A DNA stretch of 32,674 nucleotides from assembly GCA_026992315.1 (NCBI GenBank), contig JALXAG010000275.1:1-32674 (forward strand). The letters are read 5' to 3'. Below the pieces are notes generated by a model. It did not search any database. It was not told the DNA's origin and worked only from the letters and a program-made list of their open reading frames with translations. The translations under genes were made by a program, and so were the position numbers. Origin of the DNA: Sneathiellales bacterium. Its GTDB lineage: Bacteria; Pseudomonadota; Alphaproteobacteria; Minwuiales; Minwuiaceae. Shown in pieces: positions 25,181-32,674 of this stretch (the stretch's first letter is position 1; every line of letters begins with the position of its first letter).

Positions 25181-26419
25181 GTGGCCCGCAACGACACAAT
25201 GACGGATGCTAAGGATCTCGAAGCCGATCTGCTGATCTCGGGCGGCGGCCTTGCCGGCATGACCATGGCCATTGCCGCCGCCGGCGCCGGGCTTCGCAGC
25301 ATTGTCGTCGAACGCATGGACCCCGCATCCCTGACCGACAGCGGTTTCGACGGGCGTTGCTCGGCCATCGCCTTCGCAGGCTGGCGCCTGTTCGAGGCAA
25401 CAGGCATCGCCGCATTGATCGATGAACATCAGCCCATCCTCGATATCCGTGTCACCGACGGCCACTCGCCGCTGTTTCTGCATTACGACCACCGGGAACT
25501 GGGGGAAGGGCCTTTCGGCCAGATGGTGGAAAACCGGCTGATACGCAAGGCGCTGTTTGCCCGCGCCGCAAGGATGGCGGAAATCACCCTGCTGGCTCCC
25601 GACGGGCTCGACGATGTCGATTTCTCCGCCACCGCCGTCCGCGCCCGCACCGCAAGCGGGCGGAACATCCGCGCCCGGCTGTGCATCGCCGCCGAGGGGC
25701 GGCGCTCCCCCCTGCGCGAAATGGCCGGGATCGGCACCATTGGCTGGTCTTACGGTCAGACCGGCATTGTCTGCACCGTTGCCCATGAATATCCGCACCG
25801 GGGCATTGCGCATGAGCGCTTTCTGCCCCCCGGCCCCTTCGCCATCCTGCCGATAACCGGGCGACGGTCGTCGCTGGTCTGGACGGAACGCAATGACTTC
25901 GCCGCGCATATCATGGGTCTGGACGATGCCACCTTCACCCTGGAGATGCAGCGCCGTTTCGGCGATTTCCTCGGCAGAACCGAAATCACCGGGCCGCGCT
26001 GGTCCTATCCGCTGACCCTGCAGCTGGCCGAACGGCTGAGTGCAGAACGGCTGGTGCTGATTGCCGATGCCGCCCATGGCATCCACCCGATCGCGGGGCA
26101 GGGGCTCAATCTCGGTCTGCGCGATATCGCCGCCCTTGCCGAAGTGCTTGCCGATGCCGCGCGGCTGGGGCTGGATATCGGCAGCAGCGACGTTCTGGCC
26201 CGCTATGAACGCTGGCGGCGTTTCGATACTCTGTCCATGGTGGCGGTGACCGACGGGCTGACGCGGCTGTTTTCCAACGATATCGCCCCGCTGCGTCTGG
26301 GGCGCGACCTGGGGCTGGCCGCCGTCAACCGCCTGCCGGAACTGAAGAAGCTGTTCATGCGCCATGCCCGCGGCACGGTCGGCGAACTGCCGAAGCTTCT
26401 GGCCGGACAACCCTTGTAA
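25181..26419 (+). CDS. UbiH/UbiF/VisC/COQ6 family FAD-dependent ubiquinone-biosynthesis hydroxylase
   Basis: A 412-residue flavoprotein monooxygenase. The N-terminal dinucleotide motif is LLISGGGLAGMTMAIAAAGAG, with the family RCSAIAFAGWRLFEATG region, and the FAD ribose motif LVLIADAAHGIHPIAGQGLNLGLRD lies near residue 290. These mark aromatic-ring hydroxylases of ubiquinone biosynthesis. The GTG start has AAGGA ten bases upstream; an in-frame ATG at 25199 is an alternative. It converges on the DUF971 gene. Which ring position (C1, C5 or C6) is hydroxylated cannot be read from sequence. Confidence 0.9.
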   Translation: MARNDTMTDAKDLEADLLISGGGLAGMTMAIAAAGAGLRSIVVERMDPASLTDSGFDGRCSAIAFAGWRLFEATGIAALIDEHQPILDIRVTDGHSPLFLHYDHRELGEGPFGQMVENRLIRKALFARAARMAEITLLAPDGLDDVDFSATAVRARTASGRNIRARLCIAAEGRRSPLREMAGIGTIGWSYGQTGIVCTVAHEYPHRGIAHERFLPPGPFAILPITGRRSSLVWTERNDFAAHIMGLDDATFTLEMQRRFGDFLGRTEITGPRWSYPLTLQLAERLSAERLVLIADAAHGIHPIAGQGLNLGLRDIAALAEVLADAARLGLDIGSSDVLARYERWRRFDTLSMVAVTDGLTRLFSNDIAPLRLGRDLGLAAVNRLPELKKLFMRHARGTVGELPKLLAGQPL

Positions 26420-26475
26420 GCTCCTGCCACCGCCCGCAATCGTGCAGCCCCTGCATGTCAGGGCCCGGCAGGGCT

Positions 26476-26847
26476 TCAGCGCGACAGGCCGCGCGCGGCC
26501 AGGGCATCGAGATAATCCTGCCAGATGCGCTCCTTGCCGGCGCCGAGATTATAAAGATATTCCCAGGAAAACAGGCCGGAATCGTGGCCGTCGTCGAAGC
26601 GCAGGCGCACGGCGTAATGACCGACCGGTTCCACCCCGGTAATTGCGACATGACGCTTTCCGGGCACCACGACCTTGGTGTTGGGACCATGCCCCTGAAC
26701 CTCGGCCGAAGGGCTTTCGACGCGCAGAAGCTCGGCGCCAAGAAGAAAATCCGCCCCATCGGCAAAAGAGATGCGAAGCGCCTTTTCTTCGCTCAGCAGG
26801 CGGATTTCCACCGGTTCGGGCCGCCCTGCATCGTCATAGGCGCTCAT
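26476..26847 (-). CDS. DUF971 (gamma-butyrobetaine hydroxylase N-terminal-like) protein
   Basis: A 123-residue protein matching the DUF971 family (PF06155): [32 protein letters not shown], then [36 protein letters not shown]. Similar small domains are fused to Mrp/ApbC-type iron-sulfur proteins or to carnitine-pathway hydroxylases in other organisms; the stand-alone bacterial form has no firm function. Its ATG overlaps the Trm112-like stop (ATGA), so it is translationally coupled as the last gene of the cnoX cluster. Confidence 0.88.
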   Translation of the reverse strand: MSAYDDAGRPEPVEIRLLSEEKALRISFADGADFLLGAELLRVESPSAEVQGHGPNTKVVVPGKRHVAITGVEPVGHYAVRLRFDDGHDSGLFSWEYLYNLGAGKERIWQDYLDALAARGLSR

Positions 26848-27053
26848 GCCTTGGACCCTTCGTCCTCATCCAGGGGGCGGGCCTCGTCCACCAGCATGAT
26901 CGGGATGCCGTCGCGGATGGGAAAAGCCAGCCGTGCCTTTTCGCTGATCAGCTCCTGGCGCTCGCGATCGTAAACCAGCGGCCCCTTGGTCAGGGGGCAG
27001 ACCAGAATTTCCAGCAGGCGCGGATCCAGATCCGGTGTTTGTTCAGTACTCAT
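26844..27053 (-). CDS. Trm112 family protein
   Basis: About 69 residues from MSTEQTPDL; the track start at 27071 adds six residues and has no ribosome site. [29 protein letters not shown] and [20 protein letters not shown] are the Trm112/YcaR signature (PF03966). Only one of the usual cysteines of the zinc ribbon remains (VCPLTKGPL), as is common in bacterial members. Trm112 activates methyltransferases in eukaryotes and archaea; the bacterial role is poorly defined. It overlaps the DUF971 gene by 4 bp and lies 87 bp after the LON-domain gene. Confidence 0.88.
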   Translation of the reverse strand: MSTEQTPDLDPRLLEILVCPLTKGPLVYDRERQELISEKARLAFPIRDGIPIMLVDEARPLDEDEGSKA

Positions 27054-27140
27054 ATCCTCATTCCATATCATGTGCGGGGCATATTGCCCGCGGGGCCATG
27101 AACTCCGCCACGCTGCCGTCAGAGGCCCGCATGGCGGGAT

Positions 27141-27833
27141 TCATTGCAACGGCGAACTGAAATCCGGCGGCGTCGCGATGCGCATCTGCATCAGCCGCAG
27201 CAATATCCGATACCGCTGGCGGATGGTCTCGGCCTCCAGCAGCGCCTGCTTCTCCGCCGGTTCGAACGGGCAGATCATCGCCACGGCATCGATCATATAA
27301 GGCAGGGAGGCTTTTCTCACCTCCTCCCAGTCCAGCGGAATGGAAAGAGCCCGGGCGAAACGGTCCAGCAGGTCATAGAACATGTCCGCCTCCCCCTCGG
27401 TATAGCTTTCCGCCAGATCCTCCTCTTCCTCGGCCAGGGACAAATCGTCCGCAAAAGCCGAAAAATCGGCCTTTACCTCGCGATAGGGGGAATCGACGGG
27501 CAGTTCATAGACCACCCGGAAGCGGCATTGCCCGGCCAGTGTGATCAACAGCCGCCCGTCAGCGGTTTCGCGCAGCCGGTCGATCCGCCCCACACAGCCG
27601 ACGGAATACAATGGCGGCGGCGCGCCGCTGGTTTCCGGCACCATCGGCTGAATCATGCCGATAAGGCGATTGCCGGTCCAGGCATCGCGCACCATCGCCA
27701 GATAGCGGGGCTCGAAAATATTCAGCGGCAAAAAACGCGTGGGCAGCAACAGCACCCCCGGCAGGGGAAAAACCGGAATGATCGGGGGCAGGCCCCCGGC
27801 CTCCGGCTGATGCTGCCCGCCCCGCCTCACCAT
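27141..27833 (-). CDS. LON peptidase substrate-binding domain protein
   Basis: A 230-residue protein made of the Lon N-terminal (substrate-binding) domain only (PF02190): IPVFPLPGVLLLPTRFLPLNIFEPRYLAMV, then GCVGRIDRLRETADGRLLITLAGQCRFRV. There is no AAA+ or protease part, so it is not a peptidase. An acidic patch (LAEEEEDLAESYTEGEAD) lies mid-protein. It starts 3 bp after the cnoX stop; the pair is a recurrent neighbourhood in alphaproteobacteria and suggests a shared protein-quality role, which is inference. Confidence 0.9.
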   Translation of the reverse strand: MVRRGGQHQPEAGGLPPIIPVFPLPGVLLLPTRFLPLNIFEPRYLAMVRDAWTGNRLIGMIQPMVPETSGAPPPLYSVGCVGRIDRLRETADGRLLITLAGQCRFRVVYELPVDSPYREVKADFSAFADDLSLAEEEEDLAESYTEGEADMFYDLLDRFARALSIPLDWEEVRKASLPYMIDAVAMICPFEPAEKQALLEAETIRQRYRILLRLMQMRIATPPDFSSPLQ

Positions 27834-27836
27834 GCC

Positions 27837-28748
27837 TCAGGCAAAAAGAACGGTGGAAAGACGGCGGCGCATCTTCATCGTCAGCGGATCGGCCGCGCCC
27901 CAGGCATCGAACAGTTCCAGCAGCTTGTTGCGCGCCGCCTGTTCCGACCAGTCGCGATCGCGACGGATGATTTCCAGCAATGCTTCCGCCGCCTCTTCGC
28001 GGCGGCCGGCGGCCACCAGGGCCAGCGCCAGGTCGTAACGCGCCTGCAGATCTTCCGGATCGGCGACGATTCTGGCTTCCAGCGCCGAAATCTCCTCTGA
28101 ATCCGGTGCCTCGCCCGCCGCCTCGGCCAGATTCAGCGCCGCCCGGGCGCCGGAAACCGCCGGATGATCGGCCAGATCCTCGGTCAGGCCGTCGAGAAGC
28201 TCGCGCGCCGCTTCCAGTTCTCCTTCATCGACCAGCAGGCGGGCAATCCCGCCAAGGGCATCCGGATTGGCCGAATCGGCGGCCAGGACCTGCTGATAAG
28301 CGGCCATGGCCCCGTCCGTATCCCCGGCATCGAGGGCGGCGGCAGCGGCCTTCAGCGCCTGATCCACCGGGCTGGCATCGCCGACGAGCTTGTCGATGAA
28401 GGCCCGAAGCTGGCTTTCCGGCAAGGCCCCCATGAACCCGTCCACCGGCTGGCCGTTCCTGAAGGCATAGACCGCCGGTATCGACTGGATGCGCATCTGC
28501 TGGGCCAGGGCCTGGTTTTCATCGACATTGATCTTGACCATGCGCACGGCGCCGCCTGCGGCATTGACCAGCTTTTCCAGCACCGGCCCCAGCTGCTTGC
28601 ACGGGCCGCACCACGGCGCCCAGAAATCGACGATGACAGGCACTTCCATGGATGCCTTCAGCACATCCTCCGCAAAACCGGCCGTATCGCCATCCTTGAC
28701 CCAATCGCCCCCGGATGCGCCCGGCGCCTGTCCGATTATCTGTTCCAT
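27837..28748 (-). CDS. cnoX: Thioredoxin-TPR chaperedoxin CnoX
   Basis: A 303-residue protein with an N-terminal thioredoxin domain (about 15-127) and C-terminal tetratricopeptide-like repeats (about 128-303). The redox site is WAPWCGPCKQL (Cys47 and Cys50) and the cis-proline loop is IQSIPAVYAF. E. coli CnoX (YbbN) has lost the CxxC pair, whereas this protein keeps it, as reported for Caulobacter, so it should be redox-active. CnoX holds oxidation-sensitive clients and passes them to GroEL or DnaK. It heads the four-gene minus operon. Confidence 0.92.
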   Translation of the reverse strand: MEQIIGQAPGASGGDWVKDGDTAGFAEDVLKASMEVPVIVDFWAPWCGPCKQLGPVLEKLVNAAGGAVRMVKINVDENQALAQQMRIQSIPAVYAFRNGQPVDGFMGALPESQLRAFIDKLVGDASPVDQALKAAAAALDAGDTDGAMAAYQQVLAADSANPDALGGIARLLVDEGELEAARELLDGLTEDLADHPAVSGARAALNLAEAAGEAPDSEEISALEARIVADPEDLQARYDLALALVAAGRREEAAEALLEIIRRDRDWSEQAARNKLLELFDAWGAADPLTMKMRRRLSTVLFA

Positions 28749-28781
28749 TCTTTTGCCTGTTTCCTCATGTCATCGAATCGT

Positions 28782-28802
28782 CGCACGGCACCGTGCCGTG
28801 CG
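28782..28802. repeat. Perfect 21-bp palindrome upstream of cnoX
   Basis: CGCACGGCAC and GTGCCGTGCG are exact inverted repeats around a single C. It lies 34-54 bp upstream of the cnoX start, between the candidate promoter and the gene. It could be an operator or, in RNA, an 8-bp hairpin with a 5-nt loop in the leader. Confidence 0.6.
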
Positions 28803-28914
28803 GACGGGAATTACGTGTTTCCGCGCGCCCTGCATCCCGCAGGCCCATATCGCCGGCCCGCGGGATCCGGCGCCTGCCTATGGATACAGCTTAGCATATT
28901 CCTTTCAAGATGGT

Positions 28915-28932
28915 TCCTGCAGCCCTGCAGGA
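28915..28932. repeat. Perfect 18-bp palindrome in the cnoX upstream region
   Basis: TCCTGCAG-CC-CTGCAGGA, 8-bp arms, directly upstream (on minus) of the candidate -35 hexamer TTGAAA of cnoX. Position suits an activator or repressor site. Confidence 0.5.
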
Positions 28933-29007
28933 CAATAGGAGGTCCGGCAAATCGTTGCCCCATCCCCCTTGTGAAGAAAAAATTTCGCAAAATCGGCCGT
29001 TAGCCGC

Positions 29008-29035
29008 TTGCATTTGCCTTTTCAATGCGTATTAT
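29008..29035 (+). promoter_or_regulatory. Possible promoter of tRNA-Gly
   Basis: TTGCAT and TATTAT with a 16-bp spacer on plus. The -10 is five of six to consensus, the -35 weak, and the distance to the tRNA (about 120 nt) is long, so support is modest. Confidence 0.3.
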
Positions 29036-29163
29036 CCGCCCCGCAACCGCGTTGCGCCGCAAGTAGTGTCCGGCGTTGTAGGAATGCGGCAGGGGCGGTT
29101 GCAGGCCTTCTTATCGGGCCGCATTCGCGGTATTCTTGGCCGCGGATCCTGTTTCTGGACGAT

Positions 29164-29238
29164 GCGGGCGTAGCTCAGGGGTAGAGCACAACCTTGCCAA
29201 GGTTGGGGTCGTGAGTTCGAATCTCATCGCCCGCTCCA
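29164..29238 (+). tRNA. tRNA-Gly (anticodon GCC)
   Basis: A complete cloverleaf: acceptor GCGGGCG paired with CGCCCGC, D arm GCTC-AGGGGTA-GAGC, anticodon arm CAACC-TTGCCAA-GGTTG with anticodon GCC at 29196-29198, and T arm GTGAG-TTCGAAT-CTCAT with one G-U pair. Discriminator is T, followed by an encoded CCA (29236-29238). It reads GGC and GGU glycine codons. Confidence 0.97.
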
Positions 29239-29293
29239 GAAACCGGACGATTTCGCCAGACAACTTGTCCCTCCAAATAACTTGCCCCCAAAA

Positions 29294-29315
29294 CGGTCGC
29301 CGCAAGGCGGTTTTT
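29294..29315 (+). terminator. Rho-independent terminator after tRNA-Gly
   Basis: GGTCGCC (29295-29301) and GGCGGTT (29306-29312) pair around a GCAA tetraloop and run into TTTTT (29311-29315). It lies 56 bp past the tRNA. Confidence 0.6.
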
Positions 29316-29467
29316 CCGACAATTCCCCCGGATATCGGCCGGAACCGGGCAAGGCATCATATCCGCAATGCCCCGCCCTGCTTGCGGGGCAAGCTCATGC
29401 CCACGGTCCCGTTCTTCACGGAAACCGCCCCGGCTATCCATCCGCCGGGGCAGTTGGCCCGTTTCCT

Positions 29468-31105
29468 TCAGTCCGTCGCCTTCCCGCGCTGCGCCGCCGC
29501 CTCCCCGCAGGCCAGCCGGAGCGCATCGAGACGGCTTTTCGTCGGCGGCAGGGCGCTGTCGTCGCGAATGCCAAGCGCTTCGAGAATCTTTGCCACCTGC
29601 GCCGATGCCCCGGCGATAAAGACCTTCACCCCTTGCGCATGGGCCGCTTCGATCGCGTCCTCAAGCCCCATGGTGCCTGAAGTATCGATCATCGGCACAT
29701 CGGTGAAATCGAGCACCAGATAATGACAATCCGCCACCCCCATCGCCGGGGCCAGGCTGGCGGCGGCGCCGAAACTGATCGGGCCGGTGAAGCGGAACAG
29801 CATCACCGCCCCGCCAGATTCCTCAAGCAGGCGGGCTTCCTCTGCCGGCAGGCGTTCCGTTCGTCCGGCACCGATCAGCGCCATGCCGCCCTGCTGAATA
29901 TCCGCCATCCGCTTGACGAACAGCAGCGCCGCCATCACCACCCCGACGCCGACGGCCATGATCAGATCGACGAACACGGTCAGGGCCAGCACGGTCAGCA
30001 TCATCACCACCCCGGCACGCGGCGCCCTGGGCAGGCGGCGCACATAGCGCCAGTCGATGATGTCATAACCGACCTTCAGCAAAATCCCCGCCAGCACCGC
30101 ATGGGGGATATAGCCGGCCAGCGGCGCCAGGCCGAGCAGCAGCGAAAACAGCACCAGCGCATGCAGAGCACCGGAAATCGGCGTCCGCCCGCCGGCATGG
30201 ATGTTGATCACCGTGCGCATGGTCGCCCCGGCGCCCGGAATGCCGCCGAAGAAACCCGCAACCATATTGCCGATTCCCTGACCGATCAGTTCGCGGTTGG
30301 AACGGTGGCGGGTGCGCGAGACGTTATCGGCGATCAGCGATGTCAACAGACTGTCGATAGAGCCCAGCAGCGCCAGAATGACCCCCGATTTCACCATGTC
30401 GGGCAGGGCTTCCAGCGAAAAGGAAGGGACAATGGGCTTCGGCAGCCCGGTGGGAATGTCGCCGATCACCGGGGCGCCGGGAAGGAAGAAGTAAACCGCC
30501 AGCGTGCCCACGATCAGCGCGATCAGCGGCGAGGGAACGATGGCGGCAATCCTCTTGGGGGTGAACAGAACGATTGCCAGAGAAAGAATCCCGGCAATGG
30601 TGGCGTCGCGGCCCGGGGAGAGCACGAAACCGGGAATCGCCCGCACCGCGCCCAGCACGCCGCCGGCCGGATCGGCATGTCCCAGAAGCGGCCCGATCTC
30701 CAGAATGATGATGATGACGCCGATACCGGTCATAAATCCGGAAATCACCGGATAGGGCACCAGACGGACATATTGCCCCAGCCGCAAGACCCCGAAGAGG
30801 ATCTGAAAGGCACCGCCCATCATGACGATGGTAAAGGCCATGGCCGGATCGCCGGCATATTTGGTAACGATCATTGCCATGACCACGGTCATCGGCCCGG
30901 TCGGCCCCGACACCTGTGCCGGGGTGCCGCCAAACAGGGCGGCGAAGAATCCGACGAAGATCGCCCCGTAAAGCCCGGCGATCGCCCCGGCGCCGGAGGC
31001 AACGCCGAAAGCCAGTGCCAGCGGCAGGGCAACGACCGCCGCCGTCAGACCGCCGAAGATATCCCCGCGCAGATTGCGCAGGTGAAAGCCGTTTATCAGT
31101 TGCAT
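29468..31105 (-). CDS. SulP family inorganic anion transporter with STAS domain
   Basis: A 545-residue membrane transporter started at MQLINGFHLRN, where GGAG lies six bases upstream; the track start at 31420 adds 105 unlikely residues. DIFGGLTAAVVALPLALAFGVASGAG and AQVSGPTGPMTVV are SulP hallmarks, followed by a long series of membrane helices. A C-terminal STAS domain (YLVLDFTDVPMIDTSGTMGLEDAI) includes the serine of the DTSG site. Members carry sulfate, bicarbonate or dicarboxylates; no carbonic anhydrase or sulfur gene adjoins it, so the substrate is open. Confidence 0.9.
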   Translation of the reverse strand: MQLINGFHLRNLRGDIFGGLTAAVVALPLALAFGVASGAGAIAGLYGAIFVGFFAALFGGTPAQVSGPTGPMTVVMAMIVTKYAGDPAMAFTIVMMGGAFQILFGVLRLGQYVRLVPYPVISGFMTGIGVIIIILEIGPLLGHADPAGGVLGAVRAIPGFVLSPGRDATIAGILSLAIVLFTPKRIAAIVPSPLIALIVGTLAVYFFLPGAPVIGDIPTGLPKPIVPSFSLEALPDMVKSGVILALLGSIDSLLTSLIADNVSRTRHRSNRELIGQGIGNMVAGFFGGIPGAGATMRTVINIHAGGRTPISGALHALVLFSLLLGLAPLAGYIPHAVLAGILLKVGYDIIDWRYVRRLPRAPRAGVVMMLTVLALTVFVDLIMAVGVGVVMAALLFVKRMADIQQGGMALIGAGRTERLPAEEARLLEESGGAVMLFRFTGPISFGAAASLAPAMGVADCHYLVLDFTDVPMIDTSGTMGLEDAIEAAHAQGVKVFIAGASAQVAKILEALGIRDDSALPPTKSRLDALRLACGEAAAQRGKATD

Positions 31106-31437
31106 GTCCCACTCCTCGAACGAGCGGCCCCTCCCCGCAGCAGGGCGGGGAACAGGCCTGTGAAGATGTGGGAGCCCTTTTGACCTCTTCGAACGACGCC
31201 GCCAGCAGACGCGCGGCCCCATACCCGCAGGTTCCGGGGCGGCGAAGGGGTTAAAAAGGCTCCGTAAACAATTGGCCGCGGATGGGAAGGAAACTGCCGT
31301 ACCGCGGCGGATATTGCCCGCCTGCACGGACAATCCGGTCATAACCGATCGGGGACGGATAATGCAAATCCGATTTATCCCGCCCGCAGGACGGTTATAG
31401 TACCAAACGGGCAAAGCCACTCCGGAGAACGCATTTC
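31106..31437. other. Intergenic region SulP / small membrane protein
   Basis: A 332 bp divergent gap. The part next to the SulP gene is GC-rich and shows no clear promoter on minus. Near the right end lies a TATAGT hexamer on plus (31396-31401) that could drive the small membrane protein gene. Confidence 0.5.
31374..31401 (+). promoter_or_regulatory. Possible promoter of the 56-residue membrane protein gene
   Basis: TTTATC and TATAGT with a 16-bp spacer. The -10 is good, the -35 poor; the leader would be about 30 nt. Confidence 0.35.
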
Positions 31438-31608
31438 ATGGATACATTCGACATAATGTCTCTGGTCTATCTGATCACGCTGCTGGTTTTCATCGGTCCG
31501 GCCATCTTCCGTGCCCAGCGCAGTTTTGCCCATGGTTTGCGTAATCTGCTGATCTGGGTCATTATCGGCCTGGTGCTGGCGATCATTTATAAGGCATTCA
31601 TGGAATGA
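31438..31608 (+). CDS. Small two-helix membrane protein, 56 residues
   Basis: Too short for the ORF track. The product begins MDTFDIMSLVYLITLLVFIG, has a short basic loop (RAQRSFAHGLRN) and a second helix (LLIWVIIGLVLAIIY), ending YKAFME. GGAG lies ten bases before the ATG. The pattern of helix, Arg-containing loop with LRN-LLIW, second helix resembles from memory the N-terminal membrane anchor of alphaproteobacterial TIGR02281-type aspartic proteases, but here no protease domain follows in any frame. Function unknown. An MFS gene follows 89 bp later on the same strand. Confidence 0.65.
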   Translation: MDTFDIMSLVYLITLLVFIGPAIFRAQRSFAHGLRNLLIWVIIGLVLAIIYKAFME

Positions 31609-31697
31609 CCGCGGGCCCGGAGGAAAGGGCCGCAGCAACAAACCCGTCCGGGCTGCAGGCGCGAAGCGATAATAAGAAAGGGTGGGGGGAGGAAACC

Positions 31698-32674
31698 ATG
31701 AACAGCCCTGCCGGTCATGCCGGAGAATGGCAGCGGCGCGAAGCGCCACCGCGTGCCGAAGGCCGCCTCGGCCGCCTGGCCTGGGCCCTGTTCGACTGGG
31801 CCAATCAGCCATTCTTCACCGTTGTCACCACCTTTATCTTCGCCCCTTATTTCACCAGCCGTGTCATCGGCGACCCGGTCGCGGGGCAAAGCATCTGGGG
31901 CTATGCCATGGCGGCCGCGGGGCTACTGATTGCCGTGCTCAGCCCCGTTTTCGGCTCCATCGCCGATGTCGGCGGGCCGCGCAAGCCCTGGATCGCCGCC
32001 TTCTGCGCCCTGTGCGCTGCAGGATCCTTCGCCCTGTGGTGGGCCGTTCCCGGCATGCAGGAGGGGTTGTTCTTCATTCTGGCGGCGCTGGTTCTGGCCA
32101 CGACAGGGGTGGAATTCGCCATCGTCTTCAACAATGCCATGCTGCCCTCCCTGGCCAGGCCCTCGCGCATCGGTTTCTGGTCCGGTTTCGGCTGGGGGCT
32201 CGGCTATCTCGGCGGGCTGGTGGCGCTGGCGCTGATCTATCTGCTGTTCATCCTGCCCGACAATCCCCTGTTCGGACTGGACAAGAGCATGGGCGAGGAT
32301 GTGCGCATCACCGGCCCGTTCTCCGCCCTCTGGCTGATCGTCTTCGTGCTGCCGATGTTTCTGTTCACCCCCGACGAGCCGCGCCGCAACATTCCGCTGA
32401 ACGATGCGATCGCCCGCGGCTGGAAACAGATCAGAGGCACGCTGAAAACCCTGTCGGATCACCGCAACATCACCCGTTTTCTGATCGCACGCATGCTCTA
32501 TAACGATGCCATTGCCGCGATCATCGGCTTCGCCGGCATCTATGCCGTGGGTCTGTTCGGCTGGCCGGTCACCACCATGGGCGCGTTTGCGGTTTTCGTC
32601 ATCGTCTTTGCCATTGCCGGATCGCTGATCGGCGGCTGGCTCGATGACGCCCTGGGATCGAAGCGTACCATCAT
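31698..32674 (+). CDS. MFS transporter, UMF1/Atg22-like family, N-terminal part
   Basis: Partial gene running off the right edge after 325 codons, absent from the track because it lacks a stop. GGGGGAGG lies just before the ATG. The product has LAWALFDWANQPFFTVVTTFIFAPYF, AAAGLLIAVLSPVFGSIADVGGPRKPW, FWSGFGWGLGYLGGL and FLIARMLYNDAIAAIIGFAGIYA, all characteristic of the UMF1/Atg22-like branch of the major facilitator superfamily (PF11700). Yeast Atg22 exports amino acids from the vacuole; bacterial substrates are unknown. The ORFs 31682..32503 and 31923..32462 are shadows. Confidence 0.88.
   Translation, partial: MNSPAGHAGEWQRREAPPRAEGRLGRLAWALFDWANQPFFTVVTTFIFAPYFTSRVIGDPVAGQSIWGYAMAAAGLLIAVLSPVFGSIADVGGPRKPWIAAFCALCAAGSFALWWAVPGMQEGLFFILAALVLATTGVEFAIVFNNAMLPSLARPSRIGFWSGFGWGLGYLGGLVALALIYLLFILPDNPLFGLDKSMGEDVRITGPFSALWLIVFVLPMFLFTPDEPRRNIPLNDAIARGWKQIRGTLKTLSDHRNITRFLIARMLYNDAIAAIIGFAGIYAVGLFGWPVTTMGAFAVFVIVFAIAGSLIGGWLDDALGSKRTI

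Larger units (their letters stand above)
28749..29163. other. Intergenic region cnoX / tRNA-Gly
   Basis: A 415 bp gap between divergent units. It carries two perfect palindromes (28782-28802 and 28915-28932), a possible cnoX promoter on minus (TTGAAA at 28908-28903, 16 bp, TATCCA at 28886-28881) and a possible plus promoter (29008-29035) ahead of the tRNA. ORF 28910..29173 runs into the tRNA and is not credible. Confidence 0.55.

Noticed and set aside
28910-29173. 87-residue ORF ahead of and into tRNA-Gly
   Set aside because: It overlaps the tRNA, has no ribosome site and no domain, and spans the tRNA leader.

Overview
This is a high-GC, gene-dense chromosomal window from an alphaproteobacterium. 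The placement rests on gene content and order: aerobic cobaltochelatase genes cobS-cobT next to a J-domain gene and bolA, a 1614-residue NAD-glutamate dehydrogenase, dapC-ftsK-lolA, glnK-amtB, and a cnoX/LON-domain/Trm112/DUF971 cluster. I cannot place it below class level. I see no phage genes, transposases, integrases, CRISPR arrays or rRNA. It reads as core metabolism, and I do not claim a new defence or mobile system.

Layout. (1) 1-1156: the 5' end of a secreted esterase-like phytase-family gene (minus) diverges from a Tat-exported dienelactone hydrolase (plus). (2) 1195-5068: J-domain gene, cobS and cobT run on minus, with bolA divergent. (3) 5241-5746: a monocistronic ribbon-helix-helix gene with a near-consensus promoter and a candidate terminator. 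(4) 5806-8919: a minus cluster of metallo-beta-lactamase-fold hydrolase, SAM methyltransferase and membrane class III nucleotide cyclase, with a divergent crotonase-family gene. (5) 9968-16526: a 421-residue glutamate dehydrogenase (minus) lies head-to-head with the large NAD-glutamate dehydrogenase (plus). (6) 16594-22983: a tightly packed minus operon dapC-ftsK-lolA-puuD-like-puuA-like. (7) 23160-24961: glnK-amtB with a sigma-54-type promoter and a strong terminator. (8) 25181-28748: a plus UbiH-family monooxygenase converges on the minus operon cnoX-LON domain-Trm112-DUF971. (9) 29164-31105: tRNA-Gly(GCC) with a terminator, then a minus SulP transporter. (10) 31438-end: a 56-residue two-helix membrane protein missing from the ORF track, and the start of a UMF1/Atg22-type MFS transporter cut by the window edge.

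Nitrogen metabolism is the recurring theme. Two unrelated glutamate dehydrogenases, a glutamine-synthetase-like ligase paired with a gamma-glutamyl hydrolase (polyamine catabolism type), and the PII/ammonium channel pair lie within 15 kb. The second-look items are the cyclase/hydrolase/methyltransferase cluster with its substituted cyclase residue, the divergent glutamate dehydrogenases, the division/lysine/polyamine operon, palindromes upstream of cnoX, a short reading frame ahead of the ribbon-helix-helix gene, and the stand-alone two-helix protein.
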